Origin: M55B127 sp034521955
GTDB lineage: Bacteria > Bacillota > Halanaerobiia > Halanaerobiales > M55B127
Length of the DNA stretch: 64,000 nt
Assembly (NCBI GenBank): GCA_034521955.1
Contig: JAXHLT010000006.1
Location: forward strand, 186,001-250,000
Direction of reading: 5' to 3'
Numbering within the stretch: position 1 is the stretch's first letter; each line of letters starts with the position of its first letter. Of the stretch, positions 32,108-40,655 are shown piece after piece. Position numbers and translations under genes: made by a program. The notes beneath the pieces were generated by a model that ran no database searches, was not told where the DNA came from, and worked only from the letters and a program-made list of their open reading frames with translations.

Positions 32108-33068
32108 AGATTACTATATTGGAATTGATATAGGTGGTACAAAGATCCTAACAGCTTTAGCAGATAAAGAGGGTAAGATTATTAATAAAGCACAGAATCC
32201 CACTGAGGCTGATCAGGGTAGAGATGTGATTATAAACAATATAAAAGACACAATTGATAGAGTAATAAATAACAGTAAGGTTAAAAATGAAGATATTTAT
32301 AAAATAGGATTAGGAACACCCGGGCCATTAGATTTGAAAAAAGGAAAGATAATTGAAAACTCTAATCTTTCTTGGAAAGATGTACCGATAGTTAAAATTT
32401 TAGAAAAAGCAACAGGTATTCCTGTAATATTAGAAAACGATGCCAATGCTGCCGGACTTGGAGAAAGTTTTTTTGGAGCTGGCAGAGGTGCAGATAATGT
32501 TGTGTATATAACAATCAGCACCGGAATTGGTGGAGGAGTAATTATAGATGAGAAGATCTTTCACGGCAAGGGAAATGCCGCTGAAATTGGACATATGACC
32601 TTAATACCGGATAGTGAATTTCAGTGTGGATGTGGTAACTATGGCTGTTTTGAAGCAGTTGCTTCAGGTACAGCAATAGCTAAAAGAGGTAAAGAGGTTA
32701 TAAAAGAGAACAAATCGGGATTGATCTATAAGTACAGTGAAGGAGATATTGATAATATAGAGGCCCCATTAATTGCGGCAGCAGCCCGTGATGGAGATCA
32801 AGATGCAGTAGAAATATATAAATTAACCGGTCGTCTATTAGGAGTAGGAATTGCCAATGTTGTAAATCTCTTTGACCCTGAAATTATTGTTTTAGGTGGA
32901 GGAGTTATGCATGCTGAAGATCTCTTTATAGATGAATTAAAGAAAAGTTTAAAGGAAAGAGCTTTAAAGTCTAATCTTAAAAACTTACAGATAAAAAATG
33001 CAAAACTAGGTAAAAATGCAGGAGTTATGGGAGCAATAGCTGTTGCTATGGTGGACTACCTTTATTAA
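32100..33068 (+). CDS. glcK: ROK family glucokinase
   Basis: The enzyme phosphorylates glucose (or a related hexose) with ATP at entry to glycolysis. It shows the N-terminal phosphate-binding GIDIGGTKILTALAD, sugar-binding ENDANAAGLGESFFGAG and STGIGGGVIID, the catalytic EIGHM, and the ROK zinc motif CGCGNYGCFEAVASG. All four metal ligands are present (H in GHM plus three cysteines). At 322 residues it is full length and lacks the N-terminal helix-turn-helix of ROK repressors, so it is a kinase. Its start overlaps the YesL-like gene by 8 bases. The substrate is inferred from the family. Confidence 0.88.
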   Translation: MSKDYYIGIDIGGTKILTALADKEGKIINKAQNPTEADQGRDVIINNIKDTIDRVINNSKVKNEDIYKIGLGTPGPLDLKKGKIIENSNLSWKDVPIVKILEKATGIPVILENDANAAGLGESFFGAGRGADNVVYITISTGIGGGVIIDEKIFHGKGNAAEIGHMTLIPDSEFQCGCGNYGCFEAVASGTAIAKRGKEVIKENKSGLIYKYSEGDIDNIEAPLIAAAARDGDQDAVEIYKLTGRLLGVGIANVVNLFDPEIIVLGGGVMHAEDLFIDELKKSLKERALKSNLKNLQIKNAKLGKNAGVMGAIAVAMVDYLY

Positions 33069-33096
33069 TTTTTTTTAAACCCGGGGAGGTTTAAAG

Positions 33097-33954
33097 ATGA
33101 AAAAAACCTATTATTACATTATATCTATAACAATCATATTAGTATCTATATTAATTTTTTCTACTGCCCACGCACAAGATAACCTAATATTTAAAAGAGT
33201 AGATCCAGCCGATGATGATTATGGACCCGGTAACTATATATATCCCCAGCATGAAATATTTCAAGGTGAAGGACTATTTGATATTACTGAAGTGAGTGTA
33301 TATGATAATGAAAACAGTTATGAGTTCAACTTTCAGTTTACAAAACTAGTTGATGTGTGGAACTCAAGATTTGGATTTAGTTTACCACTTATTCAAGTCT
33401 ATATCGATAATGAAAAGGGAGGTTCTGATCAGCTTTTCGAACCTGGAGCACAAGTAAGATTAAATTCTGAGTATCCTTGGAATAAATTATTGATTGTAAA
33501 TGGTTGGTGGGTTAGTATTTATACCCCGGATGATAGCAATAAAAGAGTAGTTGATTTTACTGTAACAGGCCGGCAAGTCCCCTGGTTGATAAATGATCCA
33601 AACATTACAGTTAATAACAATTTAATAAAATTAATGATCGAAAAACAAAAAATAGGTTCTCTTGATAAGGCATCTCTATACATATTGGTAGGAAGTTTTG
33701 ATCCCTTTGGTTATGACTATTTTAGAGGGGTTAGAACAGAAAAGAATTCTTGGTTTTTTGCTGCTCCTGAAGTGGAGGATTTAACTTATGCACCAAGAGT
33801 AATTGACCTTGTTGTACCTCCTGAGATGGATCAGACAGAAATATTAAGTAGCTATGAAGATGATTATCCACAGATAGAACCGATTTATGTTGGACAGAAA
33901 AATGTATTTGGTGAATATAGCTTTTATATATATTTAATAATTTTTATTCTTTAA
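33097..33954 (+). CDS. Secreted glucodextranase C-terminal-like (DOMON-type) protein, truncated by in-frame TAA
   Basis: A 285-residue exported protein: signal peptide at residues 1-26 (ending AHAQ), then a beta-sandwich domain matching the C-terminal binding module of glucodextranase (PF09985-like), with DPADDDYGPGNYIYPQHEIF, FDITEVSVYDN, IQVYIDNEKGG and LYILVGSFDPFGYDYFRGV. Carbohydrate or surface-layer binding is the inferred role, and adjacency to glucokinase supports a sugar link. The frame stops at TAA 33952-33954 in the middle of a hydrophobic helix (FYIYLIIFIL). The same frame then continues LIISYLVVKTIKKRSG, exactly the rest of a membrane anchor and basic tail. The native protein was probably anchored. 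Confidence 0.72.
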   Translation: MKKTYYYIISITIILVSILIFSTAHAQDNLIFKRVDPADDDYGPGNYIYPQHEIFQGEGLFDITEVSVYDNENSYEFNFQFTKLVDVWNSRFGFSLPLIQVYIDNEKGGSDQLFEPGAQVRLNSEYPWNKLLIVNGWWVSIYTPDDSNKRVVDFTVTGRQVPWLINDPNITVNNNLIKLMIEKQKIGSLDKASLYILVGSFDPFGYDYFRGVRTEKNSWFFAAPEVEDLTYAPRVIDLVVPPEMDQTEILSSYEDDYPQIEPIYVGQKNVFGEYSFYIYLIIFIL

Positions 33955-34044
33955 TTAATCATAAGCTACTTAGTGGTCAAAACTATAAAAAAAAGGTCTG
34001 GTGTTACAGATAATGCTGACAAAAAAGAACAAGAAAGCGATTGA
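33955..34044 (+). pseudogene. In-frame remainder of the membrane anchor and cytoplasmic tail
   Basis: Directly after TAA 33952 the same frame reads LIISYLVVKTIKKRSG, then VTDNADKKEQESD and TGA at 34042-34044. This completes a typical ~20-residue transmembrane helix begun before the stop and adds the expected positive charges and a polar tail. It overlaps the start of the next gene by about 30 bases, a common operon arrangement. One base change (TTA to TAA) would explain it. Confidence 0.5.
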
Positions 34045-34993
34045 TTTTTGTAGGGATATCTTACAGGATGTATCGAGAAGCTTTGCCCTAACAATACCGT
34101 TGCTTGATAATAAAATGAAAGAACCAGTTATGATCACTTATCTTCAAGACAGGCTTTTAGACAGTTTTGAAGATGAAGGAGATCTATCCTCTGATATACG
34201 GAAAAAATATATGGATTTGGTAGTAAAACTTTTTAATCCAGATATTTCAAATGATACTGATATTATAGAACAAATTTCAAACTCAGCACATTATTTTGAT
34301 GGTTCAATTAAAAGATTGGTCGAAAATGCTAATAAACTAAAGACTTGTTTTGAAAGGCTTGACCCTAAAATTCAACAAACTTCATATAAATGGTTAGCAG
34401 AAATGAATGAAGGTATGAAAAAATATCTTGATAAACCGGTTGATACCTTTTTTGAACTAAATGAGTACTGCTATTATGTAGCAGGTACGGTTGGAGGATT
34501 TTTAACCGATTCATTAATTACACTTGGAGATGTAGATAGCAAAGATGAAAAAATACTTGTTGAAAACTTTGTTGAAGCAGGTTTGTTCTTACAGAAAGTA
34601 AATATAATAAGAGATATTAAGTTAGATATCATAGGTCATAAAAAACATTACTGGCCTTTAGATGAACTTGAAATCACTGAAAATGAATTAATTGATATAT
34701 CTAATAAAAAGAGATCATTACAGGCCTTAGACAAGATGGTAACAGATGTAGAAAAACATACTAAAGCACTTGTTGAATACTATTATGCAATTCCAGATCA
34801 GTTTAGTGGATATAAGAAGTTTTATTCTGTAAATAATGCAATGGGGTTTGCTACTTTAGAATTAATTGAAAATAATCCAGATCTTTTTTATACAGATAAA
34901 AAGTTAAAAATAAAAAAAAGAGAAGTATTAAAGATACTTGCTGTTTCAGAAGATACATTTCTAAAAAAAGCAAATCATGTTTTAAACCAATAA
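34013..34993 (+). CDS. Squalene/phytoene synthase family protein
   Basis: A 326-residue head-to-head prenyl transferase. The first aspartate motif is DSFED (residues 50-54, in YLQDRLLDSFEDEGD) and the second is NIIRDIKLD (197-205, NxxRDxxxD), both intact. The surrounding wording (RSFALTIPLL, YYVAGTVGGFL, AGLFLQKVNIIRDIKLD, HYWPLDEL) reads closer to squalene synthase than to bacterial phytoene synthase. The product could be squalene, presqualene diphosphate or a C30 carotenoid precursor. No cyclase, HpnC/E or desaturase gene is nearby. ATG 34013 is preferred to GTG 34001 on family length; the ribosome site is weak and the gene may depend on readthrough of the preceding ORF. A terminator follows. 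Confidence 0.85.
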   Translation: MLTKKNKKAIDFCRDILQDVSRSFALTIPLLDNKMKEPVMITYLQDRLLDSFEDEGDLSSDIRKKYMDLVVKLFNPDISNDTDIIEQISNSAHYFDGSIKRLVENANKLKTCFERLDPKIQQTSYKWLAEMNEGMKKYLDKPVDTFFELNEYCYYVAGTVGGFLTDSLITLGDVDSKDEKILVENFVEAGLFLQKVNIIRDIKLDIIGHKKHYWPLDELEITENELIDISNKKRSLQALDKMVTDVEKHTKALVEYYYAIPDQFSGYKKFYSVNNAMGFATLELIENNPDLFYTDKKLKIKKREVLKILAVSEDTFLKKANHVLNQ

Positions 34994-34994
34994 T

Positions 34995-35020
34995 CCACCT
35001 TAATAAGGTGGTTTTTCTTT
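34995..35020 (+). terminator. Intrinsic terminator after the squalene-synthase-like gene
   Basis: CCACCTT (34995-35001) and AAGGTGG (35005-35011) with a three-base loop, followed by TTTTTCTTTT. Confidence 0.85.
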
Positions 35021-35085
35021 TGTACAGTAAATTAATAGAGGATATTTAATGTATAAAAAGAAATTAATATATAAGGTGATCAATA

Positions 35086-36039
35086 TTGAATAATACATCA
35101 AAGGACACAGTTTCAAAACAAAATACAGTATATACTATAGTTAATCCAGTATCTTCAAACGGAAAAACCGGGCAGAGATGGCCAGCCCATAAAAATGAGT
35201 TTATTAATGCTGGAATCAATCTTAAAGTTAAGATGACCCATTATCCCGAACATGCTATTAAACTTACTGAAGATGCGCTAAAAAAAGGTTATCAAACAAT
35301 AATGGCAGTAGGTGGAGATGGAACTGTTAATGAAGTATTAAACGGATTTTTTAAAAACGGTGAACTGATAAATGAAAATGCTGTTCTTTTAATATTTTCA
35401 CAGGGTACAGGTTCAGACTATATACGATCACTTAATTTAACAAAGAATCCAAAAGATATTATTGAGACCTATAGAAGATACAAAAAAAAGAGAGTTGATA
35501 TAGGTAAAATTACCTTTCATAACTTTGATAATATTAAAAGAACAAAGTATTTTATAAACACTGCAGATGTTGGAATTGGTGGAGAAACTGTAGAGTATGT
35601 TAACCAGTCATCAAAGGTTATGGGTGGATTTTTAACTTATCTTTTTGGAGTTATCAGAACTATAATAAAGTATGAAAACAAAAAAATGAAGTTAAAAATA
35701 GATGACAAAGTAATAAAAGATGATATTTTAAACAGTGTAATGATTAGTTTAGGGAAGTATTTTGGTGGTGGAATGCCAATTGCTCCTGAAGCCAAAGTGG
35801 ATGACGGAATTTTTGACATTACAATTTTAGGGAACTTATCAAAAATAGAAACAATCATAAATCTATACCGGGTCTATAAGGGAACACATATTTACTATAA
35901 AAAAATAGACTATCTTAAGGGTAAAAAAGTTTCTGTAGAATCTGATGAACGGGTTCTTATAGATATAGATGGTGAATGTGCAGGGATATTACCGGCACAG
36001 TTTGAAATCTACAAAGAAGTTTTTCCAATCTTGGTCTAA
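35086..36039 (+). CDS. Diacylglycerol kinase family lipid kinase (YegS/BmrU/DgkB type)
   Basis: A 317-residue soluble lipid kinase. It has the nucleotide-binding AVGGDGTVNEVLNGF (GGDGT, about residue 80), an early NPVSSNGKTG motif, GTGSDYIRSL, and a second beta-rich domain with GKYFGGGMPIAPEAKVDDG. These are the hallmarks of the DAGK catalytic family, which phosphorylates diacylglycerol or related lipids. It could recycle diacylglycerol from membrane-polymer synthesis as DgkB does in Bacillus, but the substrate is not determined. The start is TTG 35086 after AAGGTGATC. It lies alone between a terminator and rapZ. Confidence 0.88.
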   Translation: MNNTSKDTVSKQNTVYTIVNPVSSNGKTGQRWPAHKNEFINAGINLKVKMTHYPEHAIKLTEDALKKGYQTIMAVGGDGTVNEVLNGFFKNGELINENAVLLIFSQGTGSDYIRSLNLTKNPKDIIETYRRYKKKRVDIGKITFHNFDNIKRTKYFINTADVGIGGETVEYVNQSSKVMGGFLTYLFGVIRTIIKYENKKMKLKIDDKVIKDDILNSVMISLGKYFGGGMPIAPEAKVDDGIFDITILGNLSKIETIINLYRVYKGTHIYYKKIDYLKGKKVSVESDERVLIDIDGECAGILPAQFEIYKEVFPILV

Positions 36040-36107
36040 ACTTATTTTACAAGTCAGATATAATATTATAAAATTAAACTGGATAGAAATATGGGAGTGT
36101 AAAAATA

Positions 36108-36959
36108 ATGAAATTTATCTTGATAACAGGAATGTCCGGAGCCGGTAAATCTACTACCTTGAACTTTTTTGAAGATAGTGGATACTTTTGTGTAGATAAC
36201 CTGCCCCCGGCCTTAATAACAAAGTTTGCAGAACTCTGTCAACATTCTGAAATGAATAAGATTGCCGTGGTTTGTGATATAAGAGGAGGAAAGTTCTTTG
36301 ATGATTTAAATGAAAAACTAAACTATCTAGAGGAAAATCAAATTAACCATGAAATACTTTTTTTAGAAGCCTCTGATAAAATATTGGTAGATAGATATAA
36401 AGAAACTAGAAGAAGACACCCCCTTGATAACGAGGGCAGAGTCTTAGATGCAATCAGAGAGGAAAGAAAAAAATTAGAGCAGCTAAGGGGTAAAGCACAT
36501 AATATAATAGATACCTCAAGCATATCTATAAAAGAACTTAAACAAAAGTTAAAAAGAGACTATATAAACAAAGATGATAATTTAGAGACTTTAACGATAA
36601 ATATAATATCATTTGGTTTTAAATACGGGATACCCTTAGATGCGGATATGGTTTTTGATGTTAGATTTTTAGCTAACCCATATTATGTTGATTCATTAAA
36701 AGATCTGACCGGTAAAGATGATAAGGTAAAGGACTATATATTAAAATGGCCGATAACGAAGCGATTCTATACCAAGTTCTTTGATTTGATTGAGTTTTTA
36801 ATACCGGAATATGAAAAAGAAGGAAAGAGTCATTTAAGTATTGCTATTGGTTGTACAGGTGGACACCACCGTTCAGTTACAACTGCAATAAAGTTAAAAG
36901 AACTACTTGATAGTAAGGGATATAAAGTAATGGTTGATCACCGTGATATTAAAAAATAA
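36108..36959 (+). CDS. rapZ: RNase adapter / nucleotide-binding protein RapZ (YvcJ)
   Basis: A 283-residue P-loop protein. Walker A GMSGAGKSTTL is at residues 8-18, with DNLPPALI, RRRHPLD (in ETRRRHPLDNEGRVLDAIRE), DVRFLANPYYVDSLKDLTGK and the C-terminal IGCTGGHHRSV. In E. coli RapZ guides RNase E to GlmZ; in Firmicutes YvcJ binds nucleotides and affects competence and the cell envelope. The order rapZ-yvcK-whiA is strongly conserved and confirms the call. ATG follows GGGAGTG; yvcK starts 15 bases later. Confidence 0.96.
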   Translation: MKFILITGMSGAGKSTTLNFFEDSGYFCVDNLPPALITKFAELCQHSEMNKIAVVCDIRGGKFFDDLNEKLNYLEENQINHEILFLEASDKILVDRYKETRRRHPLDNEGRVLDAIREERKKLEQLRGKAHNIIDTSSISIKELKQKLKRDYINKDDNLETLTINIISFGFKYGIPLDADMVFDVRFLANPYYVDSLKDLTGKDDKVKDYILKWPITKRFYTKFFDLIEFLIPEYEKEGKSHLSIAIGCTGGHHRSVTTAIKLKELLDSKGYKVMVDHRDIKK

Positions 36960-36974
36960 ATTGGAAGTGTTAAG

Positions 36975-38240
36975 ATGAAACTATATAAATGGCTGTATCC
37001 AGGTCTGGGTATTAAAAGATGGTTCATAATAGGGATTATCGGATTATTGTTACTCATTACTGGGATTGCTCTTTTATTACACATAAATGTTGTTGATTAT
37101 ATAATAAAAATGATTTTTGAAATAAGTAAAAGCTTAAGTTTATCATTACCGTACTATACTAATATGATAATTGGAATTATATTAATTGTAGTATCTTTAG
37201 CGATGTTAACTTATGCAGGAAATCGTTTTGTTAATAAGTTGAATCAGGAAATATATAAAGATGATGATTTTGTAAATGTACTGTTTAAGAAAAATCAGCT
37301 GCAAAAAGGGCCTAATGTTGTTGCTATCGGTGGTGGAACAGGTCTTTCAAATCTACTTAGAGGTATAAAAGACTTTACCAGTAATACCACAGCTATTGTA
37401 ACAGTTGCTGATAATGGAGGTAGTTCTGGAAAGTTAAGAAATGAGCTGGATATACTACCACCTGGAGATATTAGAAATTGTCTGGTTGCTTTAGCTGATA
37501 AAGAACCTCTGATGGAAGATCTATTCCAATACCGTTTTCATAAGGCAGGTGATCTTAGAGGTCACAGTTTTGGTAACCTCTTTATAGCTGCAATGACTGA
37601 AGTTTTAGGTGATTTTGAAGAAGCTGTTGAAGAGTCTTCAAAAGTACTTGCTATTCGTGGTAAGGTACTGCCTTCAACAAATCAAAAGGTAAATTTAGGT
37701 GCAGTTTATGAAGATGGTACAGAAATGGTCGGTGAATCAGAGATTCCCAATATAGATAAAAATATAAAGGGAGTTTACCTAAAGCCAAGTAGTGTTGAAA
37801 TAACCAAAAGAGCACAGGAAGCACTATTAAATGCAGACTATATTTTAGTTGGTCCAGGTAGCCTTTATACCAGTCTATTACCTAATCTACTTGTAAAAGG
37901 AATGGTTGATTCCATTAAAAAGAGCAAGGCCAAAAAAATATTTATTACCAATGTAATGACCCAGCCTGGTGAAACTACTAACTATACAGCCTATGATCAT
38001 ATTAAAACAGTTTATGATCATATTGGTAAAGATATTTTTGACTATATCATAATAAACAAAAACGGTAGTGATAAAGAACTTTTAAAAAAGTATGCTAAAG
38101 AGGGAGCTTATCCTGTTAAAGGGGATTTAGAAAAATTAGAAAAATTAAATATAAAGATTGTAGAAGGAAAACTACTACAGTCCAAAGACTATATAAGACA
38201 CGATCCACATAAATTAGCAGAAACACTTTTTGACCTTTAA
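36975..38240 (+). CDS. yvcK: YvcK/CofD-like protein with N-terminal membrane anchor
   Basis: The C-terminal ~310 residues are the YvcK (gluconeogenesis factor) domain: VAIGGGTGLSNLLRGIKDF, TVADNGGSSGKLRNELDILP, GDLRGHSFGNLF and LVGPGSLYTSLLPNLLV. YvcK is needed for growth on gluconeogenic carbon sources and for cell shape. This version carries about 100 extra N-terminal residues with two hydrophobic helices (WFIIGIIGLLLLITGIALLL and a second near 60-80), as seen in several clostridial homologues, so it should be membrane-tethered. Located in the conserved rapZ-yvcK-whiA trio. Nine bases separate it from the ribosome site of whiA. Confidence 0.95.
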   Translation: MKLYKWLYPGLGIKRWFIIGIIGLLLLITGIALLLHINVVDYIIKMIFEISKSLSLSLPYYTNMIIGIILIVVSLAMLTYAGNRFVNKLNQEIYKDDDFVNVLFKKNQLQKGPNVVAIGGGTGLSNLLRGIKDFTSNTTAIVTVADNGGSSGKLRNELDILPPGDIRNCLVALADKEPLMEDLFQYRFHKAGDLRGHSFGNLFIAAMTEVLGDFEEAVEESSKVLAIRGKVLPSTNQKVNLGAVYEDGTEMVGESEIPNIDKNIKGVYLKPSSVEITKRAQEALLNADYILVGPGSLYTSLLPNLLVKGMVDSIKKSKAKKIFITNVMTQPGETTNYTAYDHIKTVYDHIGKDIFDYIIINKNGSDKELLKKYAKEGAYPVKGDLEKLEKLNIKIVEGKLLQSKDYIRHDPHKLAETLFDL

Positions 38241-38264
38241 TTAAAGAAGTTGGTGATAAAAGAA

Positions 38265-39215
38265 ATGTCATTTTCTGATGATGTAAAACATGAATTAGCT
38301 CATCTAGAGATAAATAAAAAAAATGTTCATCAGGCAGAATTAGCTGCTTTGATAAGGATGGCTGGTTCAATTTTAATCTCCTCTGGTAAATTAGCAGTAA
38401 AAATTGGTGTATACCATAGTGATGTAGCCAGAAGAGTATATAAATATATAAAAGAAGAGTATCAGTTTAATAGTGAAATCAGGGTAAAACAAAACAACTT
38501 AACTAAAAGAAAAAAGTATGAACTATATATAACTCCTCAAAAGGGAGTATACGAACTTTTAGAAAACTTAGGGATCTTAAATAATTCTCATCAGATTATG
38601 TTTACAGTTGCAGACTGGATAAAAAATGATCGCGACTCAAAGAGAGCCTATCTAAGAGGAGTATTTCTGGCCGGTGGTTCTGTAAATAAGCCAAAGGCTG
38701 AATACCACTTAGAGATCAGGTGTGATCATAAAACACATGCTGAAGAGATAATTGAGCTGATGAAAGAGTTTGATTTAGATCCACATTTAACCGAACATAA
38801 AAATAAAGAAGTGATTTATCTTAAAAAATATGATGATATTGCAACAATGTTGAACTTAATGGGAGCATATAATTCTCTTTTAGAACTGGAAAATATGCAA
38901 GTTTTTAAAGATATCAAAAACCAGGTTAATAGAAGAGTAAACTGTGAGACAGCAAACCTAGATAAAACTGTAAAAGCGGCTATGGAACAGATTGAAGATA
39001 TTAAGTTGATTGAAAAAGAAAAAGGACTAGAAGATATTACTGAAAGTCTAAGAGAAATTGCAAATTTAAGAAAAGACAACCCTTATTCTAGTTTAAAAGA
39101 ACTTGGTGAAATGTTAGAACCCAAACTAAGTAAATCGGGTGTATATAATAGAATTAGGCGGTTGAAAAAGATCGCAGATGAGATAAGGAGTGGAAAAAAT
39201 GGATCTAGCTCTTAA
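38265..39215 (+). CDS. whiA: DNA-binding protein WhiA
   Basis: WhiA has an N-terminal domain of homing-endonuclease (LAGLIDADG) fold and a C-terminal helix-turn-helix. Visible segments are MSFSDDVKHELAHLE, KRAYLRGVFLAGGSVNKPKA, EYHLEIRCDH, NRRVNCETANLDKTVKAAM and, in the HTH, PYSSLKELGEMLEPKLSKSG followed by VYNRIRRLKKIADEI. In actinobacteria it controls sporulation; in Bacillus it affects division and chromosome segregation. ATG 38265 is chosen because homologues start MSFS and because the upstream TTG 38250 lies in the ribosome site. The end overlaps rpoN by 17 bases. Confidence 0.95.
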   Translation: MSFSDDVKHELAHLEINKKNVHQAELAALIRMAGSILISSGKLAVKIGVYHSDVARRVYKYIKEEYQFNSEIRVKQNNLTKRKKYELYITPQKGVYELLENLGILNNSHQIMFTVADWIKNDRDSKRAYLRGVFLAGGSVNKPKAEYHLEIRCDHKTHAEEIIELMKEFDLDPHLTEHKNKEVIYLKKYDDIATMLNLMGAYNSLLELENMQVFKDIKNQVNRRVNCETANLDKTVKAAMEQIEDIKLIEKEKGLEDITESLREIANLRKDNPYSSLKELGEMLEPKLSKSGVYNRIRRLKKIADEIRSGKNGSSS

Positions 39216-40533
39216 TTTAAGTGTAGATCTAGAACAAAAACAAGAACTAGTCATGACTCCAAAACTTCAAATGGCAATTAAGCTCCTTCAGTACTCAAGT
39301 ATGGAATTAAAAGACTATCTTGAAGAAGAAATGAAGGACAATCCACTTTTGGAAAGACATGATGAAAATGAAAACCATCTAGATGACCGAATAAAAAATC
39401 AATATCAAAGTTATCGATATGGCAGTAACTATAATCAAGAAGACTTTAACTATGAGAATATGGTTACCTATCACCCTAATCTTTTGGAATATCTTGAAAA
39501 CCAGCTTTATGAAGTATTAGATAATAATGAAATTAAAGATGGTAAATATATTTTAGGAAATCTAGATGAGAGGGGACTATTATCTACTTCAATTGATCAG
39601 ATTGCCAAAGATTTAAACAAAAGCACAGACCATGTAAAAAAGATACTCAATAAAATACAGAAGTTAGAACCGGCAGGTATTGCTGCAACAAATATCAAGG
39701 AATGTTATCTAACACAGCTTAAACAGATGGATTTTGATACAAATGATGCTGAACTAATAATAGGGAAACACCTTGATTTAGTAGTAACTGAAGACTATAA
39801 TATGATCCGTAAAAAAACCGGCTGGAAAAAAGAAAGGTTAGCAGATACATTACAGATTATAAATAAATTAACCGCTAAACCTGCTTCTTTGGTTGCAGAC
39901 CATAAAAAGACACAGTATATTATGCCGGATATAGTAATAAAAAAGGTAAATGACGAGTATGTAATTGTCTTAAACGATAAGGCTTCACCACTGCTTAGGA
40001 TTAATCCATATTACTATGAAGTTATGCAGAAGTGTAATAAAGATGATACTTATGATTATTTAGAAAAGAAGTTTAAGTCAGCTTTATGGATAATAAAAAG
40101 TATTGAACAAAGAAGGATGACAGTATATAGAATAGCAAAAACCATTTCAGAAAAACAAAAAGCTTTTTTAGATGATGGTATAAAGTACTTAAAACCTTTA
40201 ACAATGCAGGATATAGCAGATGAAATAGAGATGCATGAGTCAACTGTAAGCAGGGCTACAGATAATAAGTTTATTCAAACTCCTCGGGGTATATTTGAAT
40301 TTAAATTCTTTTTCAGCGGGGGAGTCAATGATATCTCAACAGTAAGTATTAAGGCAATAATCATCGATTTAATAAAAAATGAAGATAAAACATCACCCCG
40401 ATCTGATAGTGCAATTTCAAACCTTCTTGATAACAACCACAACTTAAAACTATCAAGAAGAACTATTGCAAAATACAGAAATGAGCTGGGAATTCCATCT
40501 TCTGTAAAAAGAAAGAAAAAATATAAGATGTAA
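39199..40533 (+). CDS. rpoN: RNA polymerase sigma-54 factor
   Basis: Region I is glutamine/leucine-rich (QKQELVMTPKLQMAIKLLQY). The core-binding domain spans about 100-290, and the C-terminal DNA-binding part includes the HTH (MQDIADEIEMHESTVSRATD), TPRGIFEFKFFFSGG and the RpoN box LSRRTIAKYRNELGI. The protein is 444 residues from ATG 39199, preferred over GTG 39190 because AAGGAG (39185-39190) is then its ribosome site. Sigma-54 needs ATP-driven enhancer-binding activators, none of which are in the window. It overlaps the end of whiA and precedes cggR, an order also known in Listeria. Confidence 0.96.
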   Translation: MDLALNLSVDLEQKQELVMTPKLQMAIKLLQYSSMELKDYLEEEMKDNPLLERHDENENHLDDRIKNQYQSYRYGSNYNQEDFNYENMVTYHPNLLEYLENQLYEVLDNNEIKDGKYILGNLDERGLLSTSIDQIAKDLNKSTDHVKKILNKIQKLEPAGIAATNIKECYLTQLKQMDFDTNDAELIIGKHLDLVVTEDYNMIRKKTGWKKERLADTLQIINKLTAKPASLVADHKKTQYIMPDIVIKKVNDEYVIVLNDKASPLLRINPYYYEVMQKCNKDDTYDYLEKKFKSALWIIKSIEQRRMTVYRIAKTISEKQKAFLDDGIKYLKPLTMQDIADEIEMHESTVSRATDNKFIQTPRGIFEFKFFFSGGVNDISTVSIKAIIIDLIKNEDKTSPRSDSAISNLLDNNHNLKLSRRTIAKYRNELGIPSSVKRKKKYKM

Positions 40534-40595
40534 AAAGCAGGAATCACAAAAAGAATACACAATATGTATAATTGGAAACTGATATATTTTTATTG

Positions 40596-40637
40596 TTGTC
40601 CCGGGACAAAATCGTTCCACAAGGACGAAATAATCCC
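40596..40637 (+). promoter_or_regulatory. Candidate CggR operator
   Basis: TTGTCCCGGGACAA (40596-40609) is a perfect palindrome. Two imperfect 16-base direct repeats, GGGACAAAATCGTTCC (40603-40618) and AGGACGAAATAATCCC (40622-40637), share RGGACRAAATMRTYCC at a 19-base period. Bacillus CggR binds two GGGAC-containing direct repeats with about 20-base spacing just upstream of its own gene. The site lies 19 bases before the cggR start, so autoregulation is likely. A possible -10, TATAAT at 40567-40572, lies upstream without a clear -35. Confidence 0.65.
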
Positions 40638-40655
40638 GAAAATAGGAGGGATTAG

